This document shows, piece after piece, positions 34,446 to 43,454 of a stretch of 64,000 bases of DNA (positions within the stretch are counted from its first letter, which is position 1; the number at the start of each line of letters is the position of its first letter). Position numbers and translations under genes: made by a program. A model generated the notes under the pieces. It saw only the letters and a list, made by a program, of their open reading frames with translations, ran no database searches and was not told where the DNA came from. Source of the stretch: an uncultured Clostridia bacterium. Lineage in GTDB: Bacteria > Bacillota > Clostridia > Oscillospirales > Ruminococcaceae. The stretch covers positions 1-64,000 of the forward strand of contig CANRDI010000005.1 in NCBI GenBank assembly GCA_947629335.1, written 5' to 3'.

Positions 34446-35753
34446 TTAATCATGGAGCTTGCGCTTGTCGATAACTCTTACCGCCTTGCCCTCGCTTCTT
34501 GCAACAGAATGAGGCGGCATAAGATGTACTTTCGGTCCAATGCCGAGCATTGTCCTCATTGCGCTTTCAAGCAACTTTTCCTTTGCCTGAAGATCGCTTA
34601 TCTTGTCCGAAAACTGTTCAGGCGGAAGTTCAACATTTATATCGAGAGTATCGGTATTGTTTACACGGTCAACAAGTATCTGATAGTTCGGCGGATAACC
34701 CTCTTTCAAAAGCACCGTTTCTATCTGGCTTGGGAACACATTTACTCCGCGTATTATCATCATATCATCGCTTCTGCCCATGGGCTTGCTCATTTTAACG
34801 TGAGTGCGTCCGCAAGAGCATTTTTTCCTCGTCAGCACACAGATGTCGCGCGTTCTGTACCTCAAAAGCGGAAACGCCTCTTTATCAAGAGAAGTAAACA
34901 CAAGCTCTCCCTTTTCTCCTTCGGGAAGTACTTCCCCCGTGTCTGGGTCTATTATTTCCGCATAAAAATGGTCTTCATTTATGTGCATTCCCGTCTGTTC
35001 TTCACACTCAAACGAAACGCCCGGACCGCTTGTTTCAGTAAGCCCGTAGATGTCGTATGCCTTTATTCCGAGGCTCTTTTCGATGCTTCTGCGCATTTCT
35101 TCCGTCCATGGCTCGGCGCCGAAAATGCCCGCTTTGAGCTTATTGTCCTCAGGCTTATATCCTGCCTCGGCGAGACTTTCTCCTATGTATGCGGCATATG
35201 ACGGGGTACAGCAAAGAATTGTCGCTCCCAGATCCATCATAAACTGTATCTGACGCTCGGTATTTCCCGACGACATCGGAAGCGTAAGACAGCCGACCTT
35301 GTGAGAGCCGCCGTTCAGCCCAGGTCCGCCCGTAAACAAGCCGTAGCCGTAGCACACCTGGCAAACGTCCTCATTCGTGCCGCCCGCCGCAACAATAGCC
35401 CTCGCGCAGCATTCCTCCCAGATGTCTATATCATTCTGTGTGTAAAACGCCACAACGCGTCTGCCTGTTGTTCCCGAAGTGGACTGGATACGAACACAGT
35501 TTTTGAGATCAGTTCCAAGCAAACCGTAAGGGTATGCAATTCTCAGATCCTCTTTTGACAAAAACGGGAGCTTTTTTATGTCGTCAACGGACTTTATGTC
35601 CTCAGGCTTTACTCCTTTTGCATCCATAAGGTCACGATAGTACTTCACGTTGTCGTAAACGTGACGGACCTGCTTTACGATCTTCTCGTTTTGTATTTCG
35701 AGAATTTTCTCACGCGGTGCGGTCTCGATTTCCGGCTGGTAATAATTGGGCAT
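34446..35753 (-). CDS. paaK: Phenylacetate-CoA ligase family enzyme
   Basis: 435 residues, ANL superfamily. The AMP-binding loop is STSGTTGRRV, YGLTETSGPG is the core A5 motif, and YRTRDIC is A8. C-terminal KRKLHD lacks the usual longer Lys loop, as is normal for PaaK. CxCGRTHVKMSKPMGRSDDM is also typical. It activates arylacetates with ATP and CoA, or works with IorAB on arylacetyl-CoA. GGAGG precedes the ATG. Confidence 0.93.
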   Translation of the reverse strand: MPNYYQPEIETAPREKILEIQNEKIVKQVRHVYDNVKYYRDLMDAKGVKPEDIKSVDDIKKLPFLSKEDLRIAYPYGLLGTDLKNCVRIQSTSGTTGRRVVAFYTQNDIDIWEECCARAIVAAGGTNEDVCQVCYGYGLFTGGPGLNGGSHKVGCLTLPMSSGNTERQIQFMMDLGATILCCTPSYAAYIGESLAEAGYKPEDNKLKAGIFGAEPWTEEMRRSIEKSLGIKAYDIYGLTETSGPGVSFECEEQTGMHINEDHFYAEIIDPDTGEVLPEGEKGELVFTSLDKEAFPLLRYRTRDICVLTRKKCSCGRTHVKMSKPMGRSDDMMIIRGVNVFPSQIETVLLKEGYPPNYQILVDRVNNTDTLDINVELPPEQFSDKISDLQAKEKLLESAMRTMLGIGPKVHLMPPHSVARSEGKAVRVIDKRKLHD

Positions 35754-35823
35754 TTGCTGTGAACCTCCTTATAATGATTTTATTATTCCCGACAAACTTC
35801 TACCGTCGGGTAATTTCCCGAAA

Positions 35824-36396
35824 TTATGACGAAAAACCAAGCTCGAACGCCTTTTTATTTATCTCGACAAACTGCGGCTTGACAGTTTTTTCAATTGCCG
35901 AAAGCCATTTTTCCTTTTCAATGTCAAAATACTTTGCGAGCCGTCCCATAAGCACGATATTTACCGCCTTTGAGCTTCCCGCCTGTTCCGCTAACTTCAG
36001 CGCGTCAATTTCGTCTATAAAAACTTCCTTTGCCTTTAATTCTTCGAGAATATTTTCGGGATATTCCGCCGCGCCCGTAATCACGGGCATTGGGTCGATC
36101 TGCTGGACATTAACGACAATTTTTCCGCCTTCTTTAAGGCAGTTTGCATATCTTGCTGCTTCTAACTTTTCAAATGACACGATAAAATCGGCTTCTCCCT
36201 CGGAAATTACGGGAGAATATACCTTTTCGCCGAAACGGACGTATGTCACCACCGAACCTCCGCGCTGGCTCATTCCGTGAACTTCGCTTACTTTTACGTC
36301 ATATCCCTCGTCGGTAAGAAGCGCGCCCAGAAGTTTGCTTGCAAGCAGGCTTCCCTGCCCTCCTACGCCAACTATCATTACGTTTTTAGTTTCCAT
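35824..36396 (-). CDS. iorB: Indolepyruvate:ferredoxin oxidoreductase, beta subunit
   Basis: 190 residues. GVGGQGSLLASKLLG (11-25) is the nucleotide-like glycine loop of the gamma/beta-type 2-oxoacid oxidoreductase domain. VSEVHGMSQRGGSVVTYVR is the family hallmark. With IorA it oxidises aryl pyruvates to arylacetyl-CoA, passing electrons to ferredoxin. It lies 11 bases after iorA. Confidence 0.95.
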   Translation of the reverse strand: METKNVMIVGVGGQGSLLASKLLGALLTDEGYDVKVSEVHGMSQRGGSVVTYVRFGEKVYSPVISEGEADFIVSFEKLEAARYANCLKEGGKIVVNVQQIDPMPVITGAAEYPENILEELKAKEVFIDEIDALKLAEQAGSSKAVNIVLMGRLAKYFDIEKEKWLSAIEKTVKPQFVEINKKAFELGFSS

Positions 36397-36407
36397 ATTC
36401 TCCCTCC

Positions 36408-38141
36408 TTATTCCTCAATTGCATTTATTTTGCAAAGCTGTGTGCATACCGCGCAGCCAACGCACTGAGTTGCGTCTATAACGGCTTTGCCGTTCTTTAC
36501 GCTTATCGCGGGACAGCCGAGTTTCATACACATCTTACAGCCTACGCACTTATCGCCGTTTACTTTAAGCGCAGGCTTCGGCTTTACATATTTAAGCAGC
36601 AGCATACACGGTCTGCGTGAAATGATAACTGACGGCTCGTTTACCGCAAGTTCTTCTTTTACAGCCGTTTCGCACTGTTTAAGGTCATACGGGTCTACAA
36701 CTCTTACGCGCTTTATTCCTATCGAGCGCACAAACTCCTCGATATTAACGGCAGTTGCAGGCTCGTTTTTGATGTTAAAGCCCGTGGTGGGGTTCTGCTG
36801 ATGTCCTGTCATTCCCGTAATAGAGTTGTCGAGAATAATTACTGTCGAGTTTGAAGCATTGTACGCGATATTTACAAGCCCCGTCATTCCCGAATGCATA
36901 AAGGTAGAATCGCCTATAACGCAGACGGTTGTCTTTTCGCTTTCCGCGCCGCCGACCTTGTTAAATCCGTGAAGTCCCGAAACAGACGCGCCCATACAAA
37001 GCGTGCTGTCAAGCGCGAACAGCGGTGCGGCGCTTCCGAGCGTATAACAGCCTATGTCGCCCAAAGCGGTTATCTTGTTTTTGGCGAGAACATAGAACAT
37101 TCCTCTGTGCGGACAGCCCGCGCACATAACGGGCGGTCTTACCGGAACAGCCGTGGCAGTCTTTACCGACTTTGGCAGTTCAAGCCCGAATGCTTTTTTT
37201 ATCGTTGTCTGGTTGTATTCGCCTAAAGGTGAGAACATCTCTTTTCCTACGCACTCAACTCCGATATTTTTAACAAAAGTTTCGATTACGCCGTCAAGTT
37301 CTTCGATAACATACAGTTTGTCAACTCCCGCCGCAAAATCTTTTATGAGTTTTTCGGGGAGCGGATTTACAATTCCGAGCTTTAACACGCATACGCTGTC
37401 GCCGAAAACTTCTTTTACATACTGATAACAAGTACCCGCGCAGATTATTCCGATCTTGTTGTCGGTTCCCTTTTCAACGCGGTTAAGGGGGCTTGTTTCG
37501 GCAAATTCCGCGATCTTTTTCGTGCGTTCCTCGACAAACGGGTGACGTTTTACGGCGTTTGCGGGAGCCATTATGTACTTTGTCGGATTTTTCTCATATG
37601 CGGGAAGCTCAATTTCCTTGCGTTCGCCAAGCTCGACAATGCTCTGCGAATGTGCAATTCTTGTGCACATTCTGAACAATACGGGCGTATCAAATTTTTC
37701 CGACAGCTCAAACGCTTCTTTTACAAACTCTTTTGCTTCTGCCGAGTCGGACGGCTCTAACATCGGAACTTTAGCTGCTATGGCATAGTGGCGCGAATCC
37801 TGCTCGTTCTGCGAGGAATGCATGGCGGGGTCGTCAGCTACGAATATAACCATTCCGCCCGTAACTCCCGTATAGGAGAGCGTGAAAAGCGGGTCTGCCG
37901 CAACGTTAAGCCCGACGTGTTTCATAGCGCAAGCCGAGCGCGCTCCTCTCAGCGACGCGCCGAAAGCGGTTTCCGTCGCTACTTTTTCATTCGGCGCCCA
38001 CTCGCAGTAGATCTCGTCGTATTTGGCGGCGAACTCCGTTATTTCTGTCGAGGGCGTTCCGGGATAGGACGAAACGAGTTTTACTCCCGCCTCGTAAAGT
38101 CCTCTGGCAATTGCCTCATTGCCGAGCATAAGTTTTTTCAT
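36408..38141 (-). CDS. iorA: Indolepyruvate:ferredoxin oxidoreductase, alpha subunit
   Basis: 577 residues. The N-terminal pyrimidine-binding domain has SSYPGTPSTEITE. The thiamine diphosphate domain has CAGCPHRGMFY, GDIGCYTLG and VIGDSTFMHSGMTGL. The C-terminal ferredoxin domain has CVGCKMCMKLGCPAI and CVGCAVCTQLC. One of the eight-cysteine clusters has altered spacing, usual in IorA. Reduced ferredoxin from this reaction can feed the Rnf complex encoded in the same window. ATG 38141 has AAAGGA at 9 bases. Confidence 0.96.
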   Translation of the reverse strand: MKKLMLGNEAIARGLYEAGVKLVSSYPGTPSTEITEFAAKYDEIYCEWAPNEKVATETAFGASLRGARSACAMKHVGLNVAADPLFTLSYTGVTGGMVIFVADDPAMHSSQNEQDSRHYAIAAKVPMLEPSDSAEAKEFVKEAFELSEKFDTPVLFRMCTRIAHSQSIVELGERKEIELPAYEKNPTKYIMAPANAVKRHPFVEERTKKIAEFAETSPLNRVEKGTDNKIGIICAGTCYQYVKEVFGDSVCVLKLGIVNPLPEKLIKDFAAGVDKLYVIEELDGVIETFVKNIGVECVGKEMFSPLGEYNQTTIKKAFGLELPKSVKTATAVPVRPPVMCAGCPHRGMFYVLAKNKITALGDIGCYTLGSAAPLFALDSTLCMGASVSGLHGFNKVGGAESEKTTVCVIGDSTFMHSGMTGLVNIAYNASNSTVIILDNSITGMTGHQQNPTTGFNIKNEPATAVNIEEFVRSIGIKRVRVVDPYDLKQCETAVKEELAVNEPSVIISRRPCMLLLKYVKPKPALKVNGDKCVGCKMCMKLGCPAISVKNGKAVIDATQCVGCAVCTQLCKINAIEE

Positions 38142-38176
38142 TTGCAAAATTCCTTTCGTTATATAATAAAAATAAG

Positions 38177-38205
38177 TTGATTTTTTCGCTCAACTATGCT
38201 ATAAT
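38177..38205 (+). promoter_or_regulatory. Promoter of the amidohydrolase gene
   Basis: -35 TTGATT (38177-38182), 17-base spacer, -10 TATAAT (38200-38205). GTTGA-ttttttcgc-TCAAC spans the -35 as an inverted repeat. The divergent iorA promoter must overlap this stretch but is not clear. Confidence 0.75.
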
Positions 38206-38240
38206 CATACTGTTGAATAAAAATAAAAGGAGATAAAAAT

Positions 38241-39053
38241 ATGATTATAGATTTCCACACCCACACTTTTCCCGATAAAATTGCCGAGAAAACAATAGCC
38301 TATCTTGCCGAAAAAGGCAACGTAAAGCCGTTCCGCGAGGGTACTCTTTCTTCGCTCAAAGAAAGTATGAAACGGTCGGGAGTAGACTATTCGGTGATAC
38401 TGCCCGTGGCGACTGTGCCGAGGCAGGTCGTTTCGATAAACAATCTCGCCGCCGAGCTTAACGGCAAGGGCGGCATAATCTACGCAGGCGCAATTCATCC
38501 CGATTATGAAGATATTGACGGCGCGCTTGATTTTATAAAGAACGCAGGGCTTTTCGGCATAAAGCTCCACCCCGACTATCAGGGAGTTTACTTTAACGAT
38601 CCGCGAAACCTCCGCATAATGGAGGGCGCAGCCAAACGCGGACTTTATATCGTCACGCACGCGGGAATTGACGTAGGGTATCCGGACGACGTACACTGCA
38701 CGCCCGATATGGTGCTTGAGGTTCTTGAAAAGCTGAAAGGGATAATTGACGACAAGCTCATTTTGGCGCATTTAGGCGGCTGCGACCTGCCCGACGAGGT
38801 GCTCGAAAAACTCTGCAATAAGCCCGTTTACATGGATACGGCGGTGGTTCTCGACCGTTATCCCGAAAAGTCGGTTGAAATTATCAAAAAGCACGGCGCG
38901 GACAAAATTCTGTTTGCGACGGACAGCCCGTGGGCTGATCAAAAGGCGTTTATCGAGCTTTTAAGGAGCTTTGGTTTTTCAAAGAGTGAAAATGAAATGA
39001 TGTTCAGTGAAAACGCGAAAAAAATTCTCGAAAACGCAGGAACTGTGTTATAA
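38241..39053 (+). CDS. Metal-dependent amidohydrolase (COG2159-like)
   Basis: 270 residues, TIM-barrel amidohydrolase. The metal ligands are in IIDFHTHTFPD (His6, His8), GIKLHPDYQG, THAGIDVG, LAHLGGCDLP and FATDSPWADQ. The family contains decarboxylases and hydrolases such as ACMSD and 4-oxalomesaconate hydratase relatives; the substrate is unknown. AAGGAG precedes the ATG. It stands alone between iorA and the serpin gene. Confidence 0.87.
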   Translation: MIIDFHTHTFPDKIAEKTIAYLAEKGNVKPFREGTLSSLKESMKRSGVDYSVILPVATVPRQVVSINNLAAELNGKGGIIYAGAIHPDYEDIDGALDFIKNAGLFGIKLHPDYQGVYFNDPRNLRIMEGAAKRGLYIVTHAGIDVGYPDDVHCTPDMVLEVLEKLKGIIDDKLILAHLGGCDLPDEVLEKLCNKPVYMDTAVVLDRYPEKSVEIIKKHGADKILFATDSPWADQKAFIELLRSFGFSKSENEMMFSENAKKILENAGTVL

Positions 39054-39129
39054 ATTATTATAACATTTTTGCAGAAAAAAGTCAACCCTCGGCGTCAAAA
39101 TAGTTAAAAATAGACAAAAATGAGCAAGG

Positions 39130-39325
39130 AAATTTTTTGGGGGAAAACTTTTTCAAAAGTTTTCCCCCAAACACCTTTTCAAAACTTTTATATGCTGCGC
39201 CTTACGGCGCGGTCGGAAAGCGGAAACGCTGTTCGTCTTTCGTCCGCCGCGTCAGCGGCGGCACATAAAAGTTTTAGAAAGAGAGTTCAAGGGGGAAAAC
39301 CTTTTTCAAAAGGTTTTCCCCCTTG
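39130..39325. repeat. Pair of dispersed hairpin repeats between convergent genes
   Basis: Two units face each other. The left has the stem GGGGGAAAACTTTT / AAAAGTTTTCCCCC (about 39138-39168), AAAACTTTTATAT and CGCC-tta-CGGCGCGG. The right has CCGCCGC-gtca-GCGGCGG, ACATAAAAGTTTT and a stem CAAGGGGGAAAACCTTTT / AAAAGGTTTTCCCCCTTG ending at about 39325. It is the only material between the amidohydrolase and serpin genes. Confidence 0.8.
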
Positions 39326-39330
39326 TGTAC

Positions 39331-40563
39331 TCATGATATTTCTTCCACCGTCCCCATAAACAGCGGCAAGTTCGCGTTTGTGTCGATTATCATATAAACA
39401 AACGGTCTGTCGAGTATCACTTCTTTTACTTCATCGGTAAACGGCATCCCTTCAGCATTCATTTCGACAACAGTTGCCGCTCCTGCGCGCGTTCCCTTTT
39501 CGCCGACCTCGATAAACGTTTTGTGAATGACGCGGTTTATATAAATATTTCCGTCAGTTGATGAACCAAGCTTTGAAAAATCGGCTTTTTCCTCTCTGAA
39601 AGCGTCCGTCATTCCCATTTGCTTCAATATGTCGCTCATCTCATAACTGCACTCGCACTTGAATTTCGGAAGCCCCGTATCAACCGAACAGCTCTGTTTT
39701 CCGTCAAGTATTGCTTTGAGCTTCTCTCCCGTCAATGACTGCACATAATCTGAAACGGAAATTCCCTCATCGGGCAAAAGTGCCGCAAAAGCATATCCCC
39801 CGCCCGAATAGTATTTCATAAATCCCTTCGCGTTTTCATCTTCAAGATAAGTTCCCTCATCTCCGTACATCATTTCAACATTCTGCATTGTTCCGTCGGC
39901 TTTTGTAAACGTTGTTGTTCTTACATCATTTTTGTAGTAAACGCTTCCCCACTCTGCCTCAAATGCAAGCGCATTTACAAGGCACATAACCGCGTCGGAC
40001 GAAAGGTCTTTCAACACTTCCTTTATCATTCCGTCAGTCTTTTGGTTTACCCATGTGTTTATGTCGCGCACGGTCGTGTTGTCAAATTTTGCTTTGTATA
40101 TGCTCGCGCCGTAATAGTCCGCATTGAGCTGCAAAAAATCAGTGTTCGGCGTAAAGCCTTTTTCCTCTGCAAACCATATTGAATTTGCAGAGCTGAGCTT
40201 AGCTTTTTCGCTCTGCGGAAGCATTTCTGCATATTTATGAATATATGCGTTCAGTTTCTCTGCGGACATTCCGAGCGTTTCTTCCATTTGCGAAAGCGTT
40301 TCGCCGTCCGCGCCGTTTGCCGTCATTGCAAGCGCGCACATCACTGAGAACGGCGAAACAAGCGTATTTTCGCCGTTTTCCGAGTTTTTGAACAGCTCGA
40401 TGGCAAAATCCATAATTCCCTCGTTGTCGCTAAGGTCAATGTCTGTTTTGATTTCATTTGCAGTTATACCGCTCATCAGGTCTTCGGCGCTTACGCTCAT
40501 TGCACACCCCGTCATTGACAGTGCAAGCAGAGCGCTTAAAATTATTGCTGAGATTTTTTTCAT
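39331..40563 (-). CDS. Secreted lipoprotein serpin
   Basis: 410 residues. The signal peptide ends in the lipobox LSMTGC (Cys20), so it is membrane-anchored outside the cell. The whole serpin fold is present: NTLVSPFSVMCALAMTANGA, NSIWFAEEKGF, NTWVNQKTDGMI, LVNALAFEAEW and the C-terminal RPFVYMIIDTNANLPLFMG. The reactive-loop hinge reads EKGTRAGAATVVE (about 350-363), mostly the small residues required for inhibitory serpins but with Arg at P13 where Glu is usual. The loop is about five residues longer than in antitrypsin, so P1 cannot be assigned. Gut Eubacterium siraeum is known to make serpins that inhibit host proteases. It is monocistronic. Confidence 0.93.
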   Translation of the reverse strand: MKKISAIILSALLALSMTGCAMSVSAEDLMSGITANEIKTDIDLSDNEGIMDFAIELFKNSENGENTLVSPFSVMCALAMTANGADGETLSQMEETLGMSAEKLNAYIHKYAEMLPQSEKAKLSSANSIWFAEEKGFTPNTDFLQLNADYYGASIYKAKFDNTTVRDINTWVNQKTDGMIKEVLKDLSSDAVMCLVNALAFEAEWGSVYYKNDVRTTTFTKADGTMQNVEMMYGDEGTYLEDENAKGFMKYYSGGGYAFAALLPDEGISVSDYVQSLTGEKLKAILDGKQSCSVDTGLPKFKCECSYEMSDILKQMGMTDAFREEKADFSKLGSSTDGNIYINRVIHKTFIEVGEKGTRAGAATVVEMNAEGMPFTDEVKEVILDRPFVYMIIDTNANLPLFMGTVEEIS

Positions 40564-40713
40564 AATTCATTCCTCCTTAAAATTTGTTAATGTAAAAAAA
40601 CTTAGCCTGAAACTTTTTGAACAGGTCTGCAATAAACAAACCTTTGTACATAATACCATATAGTTTTGAAAAAAGTTGCATAAAATTTAAATATTTTTTT
40701 AATAAAAAAACTA

Positions 40714-40742
40714 ATGACAAAAAGTTTGAATTATGGTATAAT
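40714..40742 (+). promoter_or_regulatory. Promoter of the adhE-hydS operon
   Basis: -35 ATGACA (40714-40719), 17-base spacer, -10 TATAAT (40737-40742). The start is near 40749, giving a leader of about 94 bases that contains two hairpins. Confidence 0.78.
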
Positions 40743-40765
40743 ACCTATAGTGTATTTTACACAGC

Positions 40766-40823
40766 TTTATCGGAATAATTATGTTCCGATAAACTGCAAA
40801 AAAATCACGAGCCTTTAAGGCTC
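40766..40823 (+). promoter_or_regulatory. Two leader hairpins before adhE
   Basis: First: TTTATCGGAA (40766-40775) with TTCCGATAAA (40784-40793), a perfect 10-bp stem, which as DNA is also a palindrome suited to a dimeric regulator. Second: GAGCCTT-t-AAGGCTC (40809-40823), 7 bases ahead of AGGAGG. Neither is followed by a T run. Neither matches the Rex consensus TTGTTAA-n4-TTAACAA. Confidence 0.6.
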
Positions 40824-40842
40824 TGAAAACAGGAGGCAATAA

Positions 40843-43443
40843 ATGAAAGAAAAAACTTATGAGATCGTCGACAGCGTTGAGAAACTCACAAACGCCCTCG
40901 CGCGCGTAAGAGAAGCGCAGAAAAAGTTTGCCGAGTATTCTCAGGAACAAGTTGACAAGATTTTCCTCGCCGCGGCGACTGCCGCAGACAAAGCGCGTAT
41001 TCAGCTTGCGAAACTCGCTTATGAGGAAACGGGCATGGGCGTTGTCGAGGACAAGGTTATTAAAAATCACTATGCGGCAGAGTATATCTATAACGCCTAT
41101 AAAGATGTAAAGACCTGCGGAATAATAGAAGAGGACAAGGCTTACGGCATAAAGAAAGTTGCGGAGTCCATAGGCGTTGTCGCGGCAGTCATTCCGACAA
41201 CCAACCCCACATCTACCGCTATATTTAAAACTCTTATCTGCCTTAAAACCAGAAACGGCATTATCATAAGCCCCCACCCGCGCGCTAAAAAATCAACTAT
41301 CGAAGCGGCAAAGGTCGTTCTTGAAGCGGCTGTCGAGGCGGGCGCACCCGACGGGATAATCGCATGGATAGACGTTCCGTCGCTCGACATGACAAACCTT
41401 GTTATGAAAGAAGCCGATATTATACTCGCCACAGGCGGTCCGGGAATGGTAACAGCGGCTTATTCAAGCGGAAAGCCTGCTCTCGGCGTCGGCGCGGGAA
41501 ATACTCCTGCAATTATTGACGAAACGGCGGATATACTTCTTGCGGTAAACTCAATAATCCACTCAAAGACTTTCGACAACGGCATGATCTGCGCTTCCGA
41601 ACAGTCTGTAATTGTCCATAAAAATGTTTATGAGGAAGTAAAGAAAGAGTTTATAAACCGCGGCTGTTATTTCCTGAAAAAGAACGAGATAAACAAGGTA
41701 CGCAAGACCATTATCATAAACGGCGCGTTAAACGCGAAGATCGTAGGTCAGTCTGCCTATAAGATTGCCACACTTTCGGGAGTAGACGTTCCCGAAAGCA
41801 CAAAAATACTTATCGGAGAAGTCGAAAGCGTAGATATTTCCGAAGAATTTGCACATGAAAAGCTCTCACCCGTTCTCGCAATGTACAAAGCGGAAGATAT
41901 TGATGACGCTTTTGCAAAAGCAGAACATCTTATCGCAGACGGCGGCTATGGTCACACTTCGTCAATTTATCTCAATGCATCGACCGAAGAAGAAAAGATA
42001 AATAAATTTGCGGAGAGAATGAAAACCTGCCGCATACTTGTAAACACTCCTTCATCTCACGGAGGAATAGGCGATCTGTATAACTTTAAGCTCGCTCCCT
42101 CGCTTACACTGGGCTGCGGCTCATGGGGCGGAAACTCCGTTTCCGAAAACGTAGGGATAAAGCACCTGCTGAATATTAAAACCGTTGCTGAGAGGAGAGA
42201 GAATATGCTGTGGTTCAGAACCCCGCAGAAAATTTATATAAAGAAAGGCTGTCTGCCTGTTGCGCTTGAGGACTTAAAAGGCTATAAAAAGGCGTTTGTC
42301 GTTACGGATAATTTCCTGTACAAAAACGGCAATGCCGACCCCATTTTCAAAAAACTTGACGAAATGAATATTCAGCGCGCGGCGTTCTTTGATGTAGAGC
42401 CGGACCCAACGCTTTCCTGCGCGAAAAAAGGCGCAGAACAAATGAGGGCGTTCGAGCCTGACGTTATTATAGCGCTCGGCGGCGGCTCGGCAATGGACGC
42501 GGCGAAAATTATGTGGGTGCTTTATGAACATCCCGACGCGGACTTTATGGATATGGCTATGCGCTTTATGGATATAAGAAAGCGCGTGTATACTTTCCCG
42601 AAAATGGGAGAAAAGGCGTATTTCGTAGCTATCCCGACCTCCGCGGGAACAGGCTCTGAGGTAACTCCGTTTGCAGTAATAACTGATGAGAAAACAGGCG
42701 TAAAATATCCGCTCGCAGACTATGAACTGCTTCCGAACATGGCGATAATCGACACGGATTTTCATATGACAGCGCCAAAGGGACTTACGGCTGCATCGGG
42801 AATTGACGCGGTAACTCATGCACTTGAAGCTTATGCTTCGGTAATGGCTACGGATTATACCGACGGACTTGCGCTTCAGGCATTGAAGATTATTTTCGAG
42901 TATCTCCCTGTTGCATATAACGAGCCGGACAACATAAAGGCGCGCGAAAAAATGGCTAATGCCGCGACAATGGCGGGAATGGCGTTTGCAAACGCGTTTT
43001 TGGGAGTATGCCACTCAATGGCGCACAAGCTCGGCGCTTATCACCACCTCGCCCACGGCGTAGCAAACGCGCTGCTTATAGAAGAAGTTATGCGCTTTAA
43101 TGCCGAAGAAGTGCCGCCAAAAATGGGAACGTTCTCACAGTACGCTTATCCGCATACGCTTGCGCGCTATGCCGAAATAGCCGACTATCTCGGCGTCAAA
43201 GGAAAGAATGACACAGAAAAGCTCGAAGGTCTTATTCAGATGATAAACGAGCTGAAAGATAAAATAGGTATAAAAAAGGCAATAAAAGACTATGGCGTTG
43301 ACGAACAGAAATTCCTTGATACGCTCGACGAAATGACAGAAAATGCGTTTGACGATCAGTGTACGGGCGCAAACCCGCGTTATCCGCTTATGAGCGAGAT
43401 AAAGCAGATGTATCTTAACGCATATTACGGCAAGAGAAAGTGA
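40843..43443 (+). CDS. adhE: Bifunctional aldehyde-alcohol dehydrogenase AdhE
   Basis: 866 residues. The N-terminal acetaldehyde dehydrogenase (about 1-440) has the catalytic cysteine in NGMICASEQSVIV (about 247). The C-terminal iron alcohol dehydrogenase (about 455-866) has the NAD loop ALGGGSAMDAAK, PTSAGTGSEVTPFAVI and iron ligands in GVCHSMAHKLGAYHHLAHG. It reduces acetyl-CoA to ethanol with two NADH. It is first in an operon with a kinase-like protein, a 2Fe-2S protein, a sensory hydrogenase and a phosphatase, which links ethanol formation to hydrogen or redox sensing by context. Confidence 0.98.
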   Translation: MKEKTYEIVDSVEKLTNALARVREAQKKFAEYSQEQVDKIFLAAATAADKARIQLAKLAYEETGMGVVEDKVIKNHYAAEYIYNAYKDVKTCGIIEEDKAYGIKKVAESIGVVAAVIPTTNPTSTAIFKTLICLKTRNGIIISPHPRAKKSTIEAAKVVLEAAVEAGAPDGIIAWIDVPSLDMTNLVMKEADIILATGGPGMVTAAYSSGKPALGVGAGNTPAIIDETADILLAVNSIIHSKTFDNGMICASEQSVIVHKNVYEEVKKEFINRGCYFLKKNEINKVRKTIIINGALNAKIVGQSAYKIATLSGVDVPESTKILIGEVESVDISEEFAHEKLSPVLAMYKAEDIDDAFAKAEHLIADGGYGHTSSIYLNASTEEEKINKFAERMKTCRILVNTPSSHGGIGDLYNFKLAPSLTLGCGSWGGNSVSENVGIKHLLNIKTVAERRENMLWFRTPQKIYIKKGCLPVALEDLKGYKKAFVVTDNFLYKNGNADPIFKKLDEMNIQRAAFFDVEPDPTLSCAKKGAEQMRAFEPDVIIALGGGSAMDAAKIMWVLYEHPDADFMDMAMRFMDIRKRVYTFPKMGEKAYFVAIPTSAGTGSEVTPFAVITDEKTGVKYPLADYELLPNMAIIDTDFHMTAPKGLTAASGIDAVTHALEAYASVMATDYTDGLALQALKIIFEYLPVAYNEPDNIKAREKMANAATMAGMAFANAFLGVCHSMAHKLGAYHHLAHGVANALLIEEVMRFNAEEVPPKMGTFSQYAYPHTLARYAEIADYLGVKGKNDTEKLEGLIQMINELKDKIGIKKAIKDYGVDEQKFLDTLDEMTENAFDDQCTGANPRYPLMSEIKQMYLNAYYGKRK

Positions 43444-43454
43444 GGGATATTTTT

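Noticed and set aside
39331-40563. Horizontal transfer of the serpin from a host
   Set aside because: Base use looks like its neighbours, and bacterial serpins of this type are known in gut Clostridia.
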